A stretch of DNA of 6,083 bases from Ruminococcaceae bacterium UBA1865 (lineage in GTDB: Bacteria > Bacillota > Clostridia > Oscillospirales > Acutalibacteraceae), in contig DDHX01000003.1 in NCBI GenBank assembly GCA_002338255.1, forward strand, positions 1,108 to 7,190, read 5' to 3'. Below the pieces are notes generated by a model. It did not search any database. It was given only the letters and a program-made list of their open reading frames with translations, and was not told the origin of the DNA. A program made the translations under genes and the position numbers. Positions 1 to 6,083 of this stretch are shown one piece after another. Every line of letters starts with the position of its first letter. Within the stretch, counting starts at the first letter, position 1.

Positions 1-1733
1 TTGACGAAGCGGATTCAATTCTGATTGATGAAGCGAAAATTCCACTGGTAATTGCGGGAAACGCGCCGGAAGAATTATGTTCCAAGTCGGACATTTTACA
101 TGCAGTAAAAGGCCTTTTACCCGGTGAGGTGGAAATAAACAAGGCGGCTAATCAGGTGTACCTGACAGATTCCGGAATCAGCCGGATAGAAGCCAACTTA
201 AATATTCAAAACCTGTATGATAAGGAGAATTTGAGTCTTTTATCCATGGTCAACGCCTCGCTTCAGGCACAATTTCTTTTAGTCCGCGATAAAGATTATC
301 TTGTAAAAGAGAATTCTATCCAGATCATTGATGAATTTACCGGCAGAGTGTCCGAAAACCGCCGGTACCCCGATATTCTTCACAGTGCTGTGGAGGTAAA
401 AGAGAATTTGAACGGAAGCGCCGGTTCTGTGATTTACAATTCCATGCCCCTCCAAAGTTTTCTGCTGAAATACAAGAAACTGTGTGGAATGACGGGAACT
501 ATCCAAACCTCCGCAAAAGAGATTCAGAATATGTATGGATTGGATGTGGATGTGATTCCTCCTCATAAACCTTGCATGCGAATCGACCACGAGGATATTT
601 TGTATTACACGAATGCGGATAAATATACCGCTGTTGTTGAAGCAACAAAGCTATCCCATGCAAAGGGGCAGCCCGTCTTAATCGGAACACAGAATGTGCA
701 GGAATCGGAAAAGCTTTCCGATTTGCTGACCGAAGAAGGTATTTTGCACCACGTGTTAAATGCGAAAAATGATGAGCACGAAGCGGAACTGATTGCCCGA
801 GCCGGCGAGCCGGAACGTGTTACGGTGTCCACCAACATGGCTGGGCGGGGCGTTGACATTAAACTTGGCGGAGCAAATGAAGCCAAAAAAGCGGAAGTAC
901 AGTCCGCCGGTGGACTGTACGTAATCGGAACAGGGATTAACAGCAGCATCCGTATTGACAATCAGCTTCGCGGGCGCTCTGGCAGACAAGGCGATGCCGG
1001 AGAAAGCAAATTCTTTATCAGTCTTGAGGATGCGCTGATGGTACAGTATGGCATTGGCCAGAACATCAGCAATTCCAACCGAATTGATTCTGTGGTAACT
1101 GACCGATACGTAAAAAAAGCAGTGCGCAGAGTTCAAAAATACACAGAAGGCAGTGACGCCGAAGCTCGTTATATGCTGGAAAAGTATGCGTATATTCAGG
1201 AAGAACAAAGAAAGGTTATCGCTGACATCCGCAGCGCAGTGCTGCTTGACCAAAAGCCATTCGAACTTCTTCTTGAAAGAGAACCGGCGTATTATAAAAA
1301 ATTGATTGATTTAGTGGGCAAGTCCGGCATCGAAAAAGCTGAAAAGCAGCTCACCTTATATTTTATTAATTTTCACTGGGCACAATATCTGGAATCCATG
1401 GAGTATATCAGGGATGGTATCCACTTTATGCTGATTGCAGGCAAGAACCCAATTGATGAATATCATCGTACCGCCATCGCCGCATTTGATGAAATGATGG
1501 AAGATATAAAAGAAGACATCGTATCATCAATGAAGAAATATAAAATTACAGCCGATGGTATTGATATGAAGGCGTCCGGTCTAAGTGGTGCAACAACTAC
1601 ATGGACTTATCTGATTGATGAAAGCAGCAGTCAGTTCAGCCGGATTCCCTATTTGGCAAAAAATATTTCAAACCAGATCAAGGGAACGGTTTTTACTGTT
1701 TTGGGACTGCTAAGCAGGCTAAAAAAGCATTAA
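1..1733 (+). CDS. secA2: Accessory protein translocase ATPase SecA2 (5' end cut by window edge)
   Basis: SecA-family motor ATPase that drives a subset of proteins through the SecYEG channel at the membrane. The frame is open from base 3 (first visible codon GAC) to TAA at 1731-1733, giving 576 visible residues; GTG at 129 is internal, not the start. Visible residues 1-4 are the DEAD box (motif II) in DEADSILIDEAKIPL. Then come DEFTGRV (about 110-116), GMTGT (162-166), PVLIGT (about 224), STNMAGRGVDIKLGG (276-290) and motif VI QLRGRSGRQGD (321-331). The helical scaffold follows (FHWAQYLESMEYIRDGIH, about 457-474). With the missing ~205 residues the protein would be about 780 aa, the usual SecA2 size and shorter than housekeeping SecA. 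The cysteine-rich zinc/SecB-binding tail of SecA1 is absent; the end is TWTYLI plus a basic tail. DEAD, CGMTGT, IPPHKP and VLNAKND recall actinobacterial-type SecA2 (from memory). No partner SecY2 or exported substrate is visible. A divergent sole SecA is the less likely alternative. Confidence 0.88.
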   Translation, partial: DEADSILIDEAKIPLVIAGNAPEELCSKSDILHAVKGLLPGEVEINKAANQVYLTDSGISRIEANLNIQNLYDKENLSLLSMVNASLQAQFLLVRDKDYLVKENSIQIIDEFTGRVSENRRYPDILHSAVEVKENLNGSAGSVIYNSMPLQSFLLKYKKLCGMTGTIQTSAKEIQNMYGLDVDVIPPHKPCMRIDHEDILYYTNADKYTAVVEATKLSHAKGQPVLIGTQNVQESEKLSDLLTEEGILHHVLNAKNDEHEAELIARAGEPERVTVSTNMAGRGVDIKLGGANEAKKAEVQSAGGLYVIGTGINSSIRIDNQLRGRSGRQGDAGESKFFISLEDALMVQYGIGQNISNSNRIDSVVTDRYVKKAVRRVQKYTEGSDAEARYMLEKYAYIQEEQRKVIADIRSAVLLDQKPFELLLEREPAYYKKLIDLVGKSGIEKAEKQLTLYFINFHWAQYLESMEYIRDGIHFMLIAGKNPIDEYHRTAIAAFDEMMEDIKEDIVSSMKKYKITADGIDMKASGLSGATTTWTYLIDESSSQFSRIPYLAKNISNQIKGTVFTVLGLLSRLKKH

Positions 1734-1811
1734 CTGCGAAGCACATGATAATCATAGGATTTTATTACCCGCGATGGTTTGATTACGGCAATTGTTCCAA
1801 TATCAAAAGAA

Positions 1812-1992
1812 TCAAGTTCTATATGGCATAAGAAATCCAGCGTCTGCAAAGGCGCTGGATTTCACTCTGTTTAAGCTATTGTGAGTCGATTCCCTAACAA
1901 TTCTCCTGAATGGGTCTTCTTTGAATGGATTAAACACTCATCATCATATCGGAAAAATATTGCTCTTTGCTTAAGCTCTTACTCTTTCCCAT
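1812..1992 (-). other. Possible decayed minus-strand ORF in the convergent intergenic region
   Basis: The 281 bases between the SecA2 stop and the permease stop carry no intact gene. On the minus strand a 20-codon frame opens at ATG 1992 (MGKSKSLSKEQYF...) and stops at 1930. A second frame, entered at GTG 1937 (VFNPFKEDPFRRIVRE...), runs 41 codons to TGA at 1812. A third overlapping open stretch (...SFDIGTIAVIKPSRV...) runs on to 1730. Read across the frame changes, the segments look protein-like, as in a short gene broken by indels. I do not recognise the protein, no strong ribosome site precedes the ATG, and chance is a fair alternative. The inverted repeat at 1832-1863 lies within it. Confidence 0.18.
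1832..1863. terminator. Inverted repeat, likely bidirectional transcription terminator
   Basis: A perfect 11-bp inverted repeat (GAAATCCAGCG / CGCTGGATTTC) with a 10-base spacer. On the plus strand the stem can extend by a G-U and a C-G pair, leaving a 6-base loop. It lies 98 bases after the SecA2 stop and 151 bases beyond the permease stop, between two converging genes, where a shared terminator is expected. Neither side has a clean run of T (plus side continues ACTCTGTTT, minus side TTATGCC), so it is not a textbook rho-independent site. It could instead be a copy of a dispersed palindromic repeat. Confidence 0.5.
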
Positions 1993-2014
1993 ATGGTGGG
2001 TTGTTGTTCTGTCC

Positions 2015-4051
2015 CTAATTCCTGTTCTGACGAATCATGCTCTTGCTGCCAAAATAGGTTGCAAGGAAGTATCCGCCGTAAATGACCAAGAAAATCGCGG
2101 CGGTAAAGATGGTATTCCCAATAATGTCCAATCCGCCTAACAAGGAAACTACATTGTTCGCAACCTTAATTCCAACAATGGAATGGATGATTGCCAGCGA
2201 AAGCGGAAGAAAGAAATAGATTGCAATTTGGCTGAACAGCGCATGGTTAATCATACTTTCCTCTGCGCCCAATTTTCTAAGCAAGCCATAGCGCTCCGCA
2301 TTATCCGATGCCTCGGAAAGCTGCTGCAAAGCGAGCACCGCCGCACTGGTGATTAAGAACACTAATCCAATGTAAATAGCAAGATAGGAAACCATCGTTT
2401 TAAGTCCGGTGCCCTGTTCATGCATTTTTATTTTGCTTTGCTGACTATCGTAAGGGCGTTCAATCTTTTCACTTTTCATGTCTGCCTTATTGTATACGGT
2501 TTCTAACTGCTGGAAGAATTCCTGTTCGTTTACACCTACCTTATAATTAACATTTAGGGTTTCTTGTTCTATTGTAAGTCCTTTTGTTAAGGCATCCGGT
2601 ACAATCAGCGTACCGGTATCCTGTGACGACGTGGTTGTCGAAAAGCTTATCTGAGTTGGAGCTTTTTGTGTACAGGTCAGTTCCTTTCCACTTAATGTAA
2701 CTTTGGCTTTGGTTTTAAGAAATTCATTCATGAGAGGAAGTATTTGAGAAAAGTTGCAGTTAACAGCAAATTCATTATCTTTTAAAGTTATAGTCGGTTT
2801 GCCCTGCATTCTCACCACGTTGTTATAGTCGGTAAGTGAAACAACTGCAACCGGTAATTTCTTGATTCGAGTGACATCCCCAAAGCCCTGAGGAAACAGT
2901 GAATTATTAAAATACATATCACCATACTGAACATTAGAGGTATATGTGTTAATTTGCGCATAGTCTTTTGCATACTTATCCAAGTCGATTTTATCGGCTT
3001 TCATTTTTTGCGCAATATCATTTATTTGCTTTTGGGCATCGTCTTTTTGATGATTGTAGCTAAACGACACGTCATAAGGAGTCGAACTATTCATCGTCTT
3101 CGTTAAAACATCTGCCAACCCCATGCCGGTGGATAATGTGCCAATGGTAATCAAAAGCATAATGCAGATGACGGACATGGAAACAAAGGTCGTATTAATC
3201 TTACTGTTAATTTGGCGCAGAACAAACATATTCATATTTTTATAATATAAGCGTTTATTCGTTTGTACAACACGCAGCAAAAATCCGGAAAGTGACAAAA
3301 AGAACAACAGTGTGCCAATACTGCCGAGAGCGATGGCAGCGGTAAACTCATTATTAATTTCCATCATTCCGTTTTTGGTAATAAAATAATAAGCGGCGCC
3401 AAGGCAGGCAATCGAAACAAGAAACAAAACTACCGAAATCCATAATCTTTTAATTTTTAGGCTCTCGTTTTTTTTCCCAGCTGTAAGCAAGTCGATGAGT
3501 TTTAATTTGGAAATTGAAATCGTGTTGAAAAACATAACGATTAAAAAAATGATTCCAAAATATAACAGTGTTTTATAAAACGCATCCATAGAAAAAATAA
3601 ATTGAAAAGCCTTGAGGTTGACTTCAAACATTTTTGCAGTAAGAACCGATAAGCCCTGCGAGCCAAAAATTCCCACTACTAAACCAACTGCAAGGGAGAA
3701 TATGCCGATTAAAAAGGTTTCTAAGATAACAATGCGCGAAATTTTTCCTTTTTCCATACCAAGCGTCATGTAAACGCCAAGCTCTTTTTTGCGCCGCTTA
3801 ATAAGGAACTGATTGGCGTACACAATCAAAAATCCAAGAATGATGGAAATAAAGATAGAGACATAGCTAATCGCCTGTGTGAGCATTTTCATGCTTTCGT
3901 ACTGAGATGCACTGAGCTGCAACATGGCAGTTTGCGAATCAATGGAGTTGAACATGTAAAACAGGCACACTCCGAAGGTCATGGTTAAAAAATAAACAGT
4001 GTAGTCCTTGATGCTCTTGGTGACATTTTTTAAGGCAAGCTTAAAGAACAT
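2015..4051 (-). CDS. BceB-type ABC transporter permease (FtsX-like family, peptide-antibiotic sensing/detoxification)
   Basis: Membrane subunit of a Bce-type ABC transporter; such permeases handle cell-wall-active peptides such as bacitracin or lantibiotics and also act as sensor for the partner kinase. From the ATG at 4051 it is 678 aa, close to the usual ~650. Ten hydrophobic segments are visible at roughly residues 17-37, 61-84, 105-130, 158-180, 202-224, 235-260, 287-312, 555-576, 604-628 and 645-667. A ~240-residue extracellular domain (313-550) sits between helices 7 and 8, the BceB hallmark. Two FtsX-type cytoplasmic segments follow helices 2 (KRRKKELGVYMTLGM) and 8 (AERYGLLRKLGAEES). 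An upstream GTG at 4063 is in frame, but it lies inside the Shine-Dalgarno GGAGGTGA, so ATG 4051 is preferred; the N-terminus MFFKLALKNV fits the family. The start overlaps the ATPase gene by 11 nt, implying coupled translation. The extracellular domain has exactly two cysteines (about 432 and 460). The substrate cannot be assigned. Confidence 0.92.
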   Translation of the reverse strand: MFFKLALKNVTKSIKDYTVYFLTMTFGVCLFYMFNSIDSQTAMLQLSASQYESMKMLTQAISYVSIFISIILGFLIVYANQFLIKRRKKELGVYMTLGMEKGKISRIVILETFLIGIFSLAVGLVVGIFGSQGLSVLTAKMFEVNLKAFQFIFSMDAFYKTLLYFGIIFLIVMFFNTISISKLKLIDLLTAGKKNESLKIKRLWISVVLFLVSIACLGAAYYFITKNGMMEINNEFTAAIALGSIGTLLFFLSLSGFLLRVVQTNKRLYYKNMNMFVLRQINSKINTTFVSMSVICIMLLITIGTLSTGMGLADVLTKTMNSSTPYDVSFSYNHQKDDAQKQINDIAQKMKADKIDLDKYAKDYAQINTYTSNVQYGDMYFNNSLFPQGFGDVTRIKKLPVAVVSLTDYNNVVRMQGKPTITLKDNEFAVNCNFSQILPLMNEFLKTKAKVTLSGKELTCTQKAPTQISFSTTTSSQDTGTLIVPDALTKGLTIEQETLNVNYKVGVNEQEFFQQLETVYNKADMKSEKIERPYDSQQSKIKMHEQGTGLKTMVSYLAIYIGLVFLITSAAVLALQQLSEASDNAERYGLLRKLGAEESMINHALFSQIAIYFFLPLSLAIIHSIVGIKVANNVVSLLGGLDIIGNTIFTAAIFLVIYGGYFLATYFGSKSMIRQNRN

Positions 4052-4808
4052 TGGAATTGTCACCTCCGAGTAAGGTTACCACTTCAATAATCTTATTGAA
4101 GAACTGCTTGCGGGTATCCTCGCCGCGCACAAGCTCATTAAAGACTTTACCATCTTTAATAAACAAAATCCGGTGACAATAGCTCGCTGTAAACGCGTCA
4201 TGGGTGACCATCAGAATGGTCGCACTCAAATTATTGTTGAGTTTTTCAAAGCTTTCGAGCAGCATACGCGAGGATTTGGAATCGAGCGCACCGGTAGGCT
4301 CGTCCGCCAAAATCAAAGCCGGCCCCGTAACAATTGCTCTTGCGCAGGCGACGCGCTGTTTTTGTCCGCCGGACATCTGGTAAGGGTACTTTTTAAGCAC
4401 ATCCTCAATTTCAAGTTCCTTTGCAACATGGCGAACTCTAACATCGATTTCACCGGCGGGAGTCTTGATAATTGTCAGCGCGAGCGCAATATTTTCATAG
4501 GCGGTTAGGGTATCGAGCAAATTGAAGTCCTGAAAGATAAAGCCGAGCTGTTCACGGCGGAATTTGGAAAGCTTTTTGGAATTCAGCTGTGTGATGTCCA
4601 TTCCGTCAATAAAAATATGACCCGCTGTGGCGGAATCGATGGTTGAAATGCAATTCAAAAGCGTAGTCTTGCCGCTGCCGGAAGCACCCATGATGCCGAT
4701 AAACTCACCTTTATCAACCTCAAAGCTGATGTTGTCAACCGCTTTTGTCATATTGCCTTTATTTCCGTAATATTTTTCGATATTGCTTACCGTTAAAATT
4801 GTCTGCAT
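4041..4808 (-). CDS. BceA-type ABC transporter ATP-binding protein
   Basis: Cytoplasmic ATPase that powers the neighbouring ten-helix permease. It is 255 aa, standard for this class. Motifs in order are Walker A GASGSGKT (41-48), Q-loop IFQDFNLLDTLTAYENI (Q93), signature MSGGQKQR (145-152), Walker B LILADEP with catalytic E170, D-loop GALDS (173-177) and switch His203 in VTHD. All catalytic elements are intact; the signature begins with Met rather than Leu, a common variant. The ATG at 4808 is preceded by AAGAGGAG with an 8-nt gap, a strong ribosome site. It is first in a two-gene unit, overlaps the permease gene by 11 nt, and lies 104 bases after the kinase stop, behind its own candidate promoter and operator. 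LolD/MacB-like transporters share these motifs; the adjacent permease and the two-component genes place it in the Bce group. Confidence 0.94.
   Translation of the reverse strand: MQTILTVSNIEKYYGNKGNMTKAVDNISFEVDKGEFIGIMGASGSGKTTLLNCISTIDSATAGHIFIDGMDITQLNSKKLSKFRREQLGFIFQDFNLLDTLTAYENIALALTIIKTPAGEIDVRVRHVAKELEIEDVLKKYPYQMSGGQKQRVACARAIVTGPALILADEPTGALDSKSSRMLLESFEKLNNNLSATILMVTHDAFTASYCHRILFIKDGKVFNELVRGEDTRKQFFNKIIEVVTLLGGDNSNVL
4060..4067 (-). promoter_or_regulatory. Shine-Dalgarno site that fixes the permease start
   Basis: The minus strand reads GGAGGTGA, a near-perfect anti-16S match, ending 8 nt before ATG 4051-4049. The alternative start GTG (4063-4061) is part of this site itself and cannot be served by it. 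The site lies inside the last codons of the ATPase gene, so ribosomes finishing that gene can reinitiate on the permease. Confidence 0.85.
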
Positions 4809-4838
4809 TATATTATCTCCTCTTTATGTTGTATCAAC

Positions 4839-4867
4839 AGTATAATACAATGCAGTATTGCTATCCA
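4839..4867 (-). promoter_or_regulatory. Candidate sigma-A promoter for the ATPase-permease pair
   Basis: On the minus strand, TGGATA (4867-4862, 4 of 6 matches to TTGACA) is followed after 17 bp by TATACT (4844-4839, 5 of 6 matches to TATAAT). Transcription would start near 4832 and give a leader of about 24 nt containing the ribosome site AAGAGGAG (4824-4817). A weak -35 box suits a promoter that needs an activator, and the candidate operator lies 9 bp upstream. TATTAT (4847-4842) is an alternative -10. Confidence 0.55.
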
Positions 4868-4876
4868 TTGATTTAG

Positions 4877-4906
4877 CTTACAAAAATCTTACAGTTTCGT
4901 AAGATT
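4877..4906 (-). promoter_or_regulatory. Candidate BceR-type operator: inverted repeat plus an extra half-site
   Basis: A perfect 8-bp inverted repeat (AATCTTAC / GTAAGATT, 4885-4892 and 4899-4906) has a 6-base spacer. Within it, TTACG-AAAC-TGTAA on the minus strand differs by one base from the TnACA-N4-TGTAA pattern reported for BceR-like regulators. A further TGTAAG lies at 4882-4877, exactly 11 bp from the TGTAAG at 4893-4888 and next to the -35. The site is placed for activation of the ATPase-permease promoter by the regulator encoded upstream. Followed on the minus strand by TTTTTG, the same repeat could also act as a weak terminator for the regulator-kinase transcript, though the stem is AT-rich. 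Confidence 0.6.
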
Positions 4907-4912
4907 GTGGAA

Positions 4913-5917
4913 TTATTCAAACATATTACTCTTTGGAAATACAATGGAAACGACCGTTCCGAAATTGACGGTGGAGGCAATCGAAATGCCGAGGTTCAGC
5001 TTTGCACAAAGCTTTTTGCACAAGTAAAGTCCGATTCCGGTTGACTTTGCCGAGGTTCTGCCGTTTGTACCGGTAAACCCTTTTTCAAACACACGCGCTA
5101 AATCCATCTTAGGGATGCCGATTCCGTTGTCTGCAATCATCAACGTAACACTGTTTTCGTTTTTCAAACCGTAAATTTGACTTTTAGGATCCGCGCTTCT
5201 GTATTTGATGGAATTCATCAGAATTTGTCCAAGAATAAAATCCGTCCACTTCACATCGGTAAATACCGTTTTATCGAGTGCGGAGGTTTCCACGCTGATT
5301 CTACTCTCAATAAACAATGTGGAATTTTTTTTGAGCGCTGAATTGACAAGCTCCCTGAGTGTGGTTTGTTTAATGACATAATCTTTTTCCACATGATTGC
5401 TGCGCGAATAAAAGAGAGCCTGGTCAACATAATTCTCTATTTTAGACAGTTCTTCGTTTAAATTCCGCGTCGTTTTATTTTTATCGTTTTCTATAATAAG
5501 TTTACTGGAAGAAATAGGCGTTTTGACCTCGTGAACCCATGTTTCAATGTATTCCCGGTACTCCTGAGACGCAAGCCGATATTTTGCGATTTCGTCATTC
5601 ATGGATTTATTGGTCAGCTTCGTCACTTCACATAAAATTTTACCCTCGGAAAATAGCGGCTCATCCAACATTTCCGACAGAAGATATTTCTTATCCATTT
5701 TATCCAAACTTTGCAGCAAAGTGTTGTAAAATGTTCTTTTTTGAAAAAATTCAACGGTTAGCGCGGCAGCCTCTCCCACCAGAAAAACACCTGCGACGAA
5801 TCCGGCCGCATAACCGCCTACACCGAGCACGTAGATTAGACTGGCCGAAAATCCAGCTGTCAAAACAGCAATGATAATAGAAATCGATTTATCTTTTAAA
5901 AAGCTCCCTATTTTCAT
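4913..5917 (-). CDS. BceS-type intramembrane-sensing histidine kinase
   Basis: Sensor kinase that phosphorylates the adjacent OmpR-type regulator; in this family the signal comes from the transporter, not from an own ligand domain. It is 334 aa, typical of BceS. Two hydrophobic helices (about 12-32 and 35-56) are joined by a few residues only, so there is no extracellular sensor domain. The H-box WVHEVKTPI carries phosphoacceptor His129. The ATPase domain has N-box NSIKYR (Asn235), G1 DNGIGIP (263-269), F-box FEKGFTG (277-283) and G2 TGIGLYLC (293-300), so kinase activity should be intact. The ATG at 5917 overlaps the TGA of the regulator gene (ATGA, 4 nt) and follows AGGGG 8 nt upstream, pointing to co-transcription and coupled translation. 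Its promoter would lie outside the window. Confidence 0.93.
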   Translation of the reverse strand: MKIGSFLKDKSISIIIAVLTAGFSASLIYVLGVGGYAAGFVAGVFLVGEAAALTVEFFQKRTFYNTLLQSLDKMDKKYLLSEMLDEPLFSEGKILCEVTKLTNKSMNDEIAKYRLASQEYREYIETWVHEVKTPISSSKLIIENDKNKTTRNLNEELSKIENYVDQALFYSRSNHVEKDYVIKQTTLRELVNSALKKNSTLFIESRISVETSALDKTVFTDVKWTDFILGQILMNSIKYRSADPKSQIYGLKNENSVTLMIADNGIGIPKMDLARVFEKGFTGTNGRTSAKSTGIGLYLCKKLCAKLNLGISIASTVNFGTVVSIVFPKSNMFE

Positions 5918-6083
5918 ACCAAATACCCCTGCCCGCGTTTGGTGGCCAAATAATCATGCACACCAATGCCGTCCAACTTTTTGCGAAGCCGGTTAATATT
6001 GACCGTCAGGGTGTTGTCATCCACAAATTCATCCGACTGCCAAAGGTCGTTCATTATTTCATCGCGCGAAATAATCCGGTCTT
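5914..6083 (-). CDS. BceR-type OmpR-family response regulator (C-terminal part; 5' end beyond window)
   Basis: Only the last 55 codons are inside the window. The frame runs from the right edge to TGA at 5916-5914. The visible segment includes SRDEIMNDLWQSDEFVDDNT, then LTVNINRLRKKLDGIG and ends TKRGQGYLV. This is the recognition-helix and wing part of an OmpR/PhoB winged-helix domain, and the FVDDNTLTVN...RLRKKL pattern is characteristic of BceR-like regulators. The receiver domain with its phosphorylated aspartate is not visible. The gene overlaps the kinase start by 4 nt, as expected for a cognate pair. The likely target is the inverted repeat ahead of the ATPase gene. Confidence 0.9.
   Translation of the reverse strand, partial: DRIISRDEIMNDLWQSDEFVDDNTLTVNINRLRKKLDGIGVHDYLATKRGQGYLV

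Noticed and set aside
129..131. GTG as the start of the SecA2 gene
   Set aside because: The same frame is open back to base 3 and encodes the SecA motif II segment DEADSILIDEAKIPL, so 129 is internal and the true start lies before the window.
756..1253. 165-codon open frame on the minus strand inside secA2
   Set aside because: It is antisense to a region with conserved SecA motifs, has no recognisable domain, and fits a shadow of the real gene.
1745..1831. 28-codon plus-strand ORF after secA2 (MIIIGFYYPRWFDYG...)
   Set aside because: No convincing ribosome site, ends at the base of the palindrome and resembles no known small protein; likely chance.
1734..2014. Possible CRISPR, tRNA or attachment site in the intergenic gap
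   Set aside because: No regularly spaced direct repeats, no cloverleaf-like arms and no duplicated flanks were seen; only the one palindrome stands out.
4173..4508. 111-codon plus-strand open frame opposite the ATPase gene
   Set aside because: It lies antisense to the Walker B and signature coding region of an intact ATPase; its sequence is not protein-family-like.
5539..5874. 111-codon plus-strand open frame opposite the kinase gene
   Set aside because: Antisense shadow of the kinase N-terminal half; no ribosome site or domain seen.

Overview
The window looks like chromosomal DNA from a low-to-moderate GC member of the Bacillota, most likely class Clostridia. The evidence is AG-rich Shine-Dalgarno sites, AT-rich promoters and the gene families present. 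This is an inference from style and gene content; no rRNA or other marker gene is present.

Layout. From the left edge to 1733 (+) lies the 3' part of a gene for a short SecA-family ATPase, best called SecA2. It is cut by the window edge exactly at its DEAD (motif II) box, so about 200 N-terminal residues are missing. Bases 1734-2014 are a convergent intergenic region with one perfect 11-bp inverted repeat that probably terminates transcription, perhaps from both sides. It also holds weak traces of a decayed minus-strand reading frame. Everything to the right is on the minus strand and forms a Bce-type peptide-antibiotic sensing and detoxification module. In transcription order it holds an OmpR-family response regulator (only its DNA-binding C-terminus, 5914-6083), a short intramembrane-sensing histidine kinase (4913-5917), an ABC ATPase (4041-4808) and a ten-helix FtsX-like permease with a large extracellular domain (2015-4051).

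How it works together. The regulator and kinase genes overlap by 4 nt (ATGA), and the ATPase and permease genes overlap by 11 nt, so each pair is translationally coupled. The 97 nt between kinase and ATPase genes that precede the ATPase ribosome site hold a candidate sigma-A promoter. Directly upstream of its -35 is an inverted repeat close to the TnACA-N4-TGTAA pattern known for BceR-like regulators, plus a third half-site one helical turn nearer the promoter. By analogy with the family, the permease senses a cell-wall-active peptide, signals through the kinase, and the regulator switches on the ATPase-permease pair. The substrate cannot be told from sequence.

Nothing here demands a wholly new system. 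The points worth a second look are the operator architecture, the SecA2 type (closer in motifs to actinobacterial SecA2 than to the serine-rich-glycoprotein type), the corrected permease start, and the relic-like intergenic segment.
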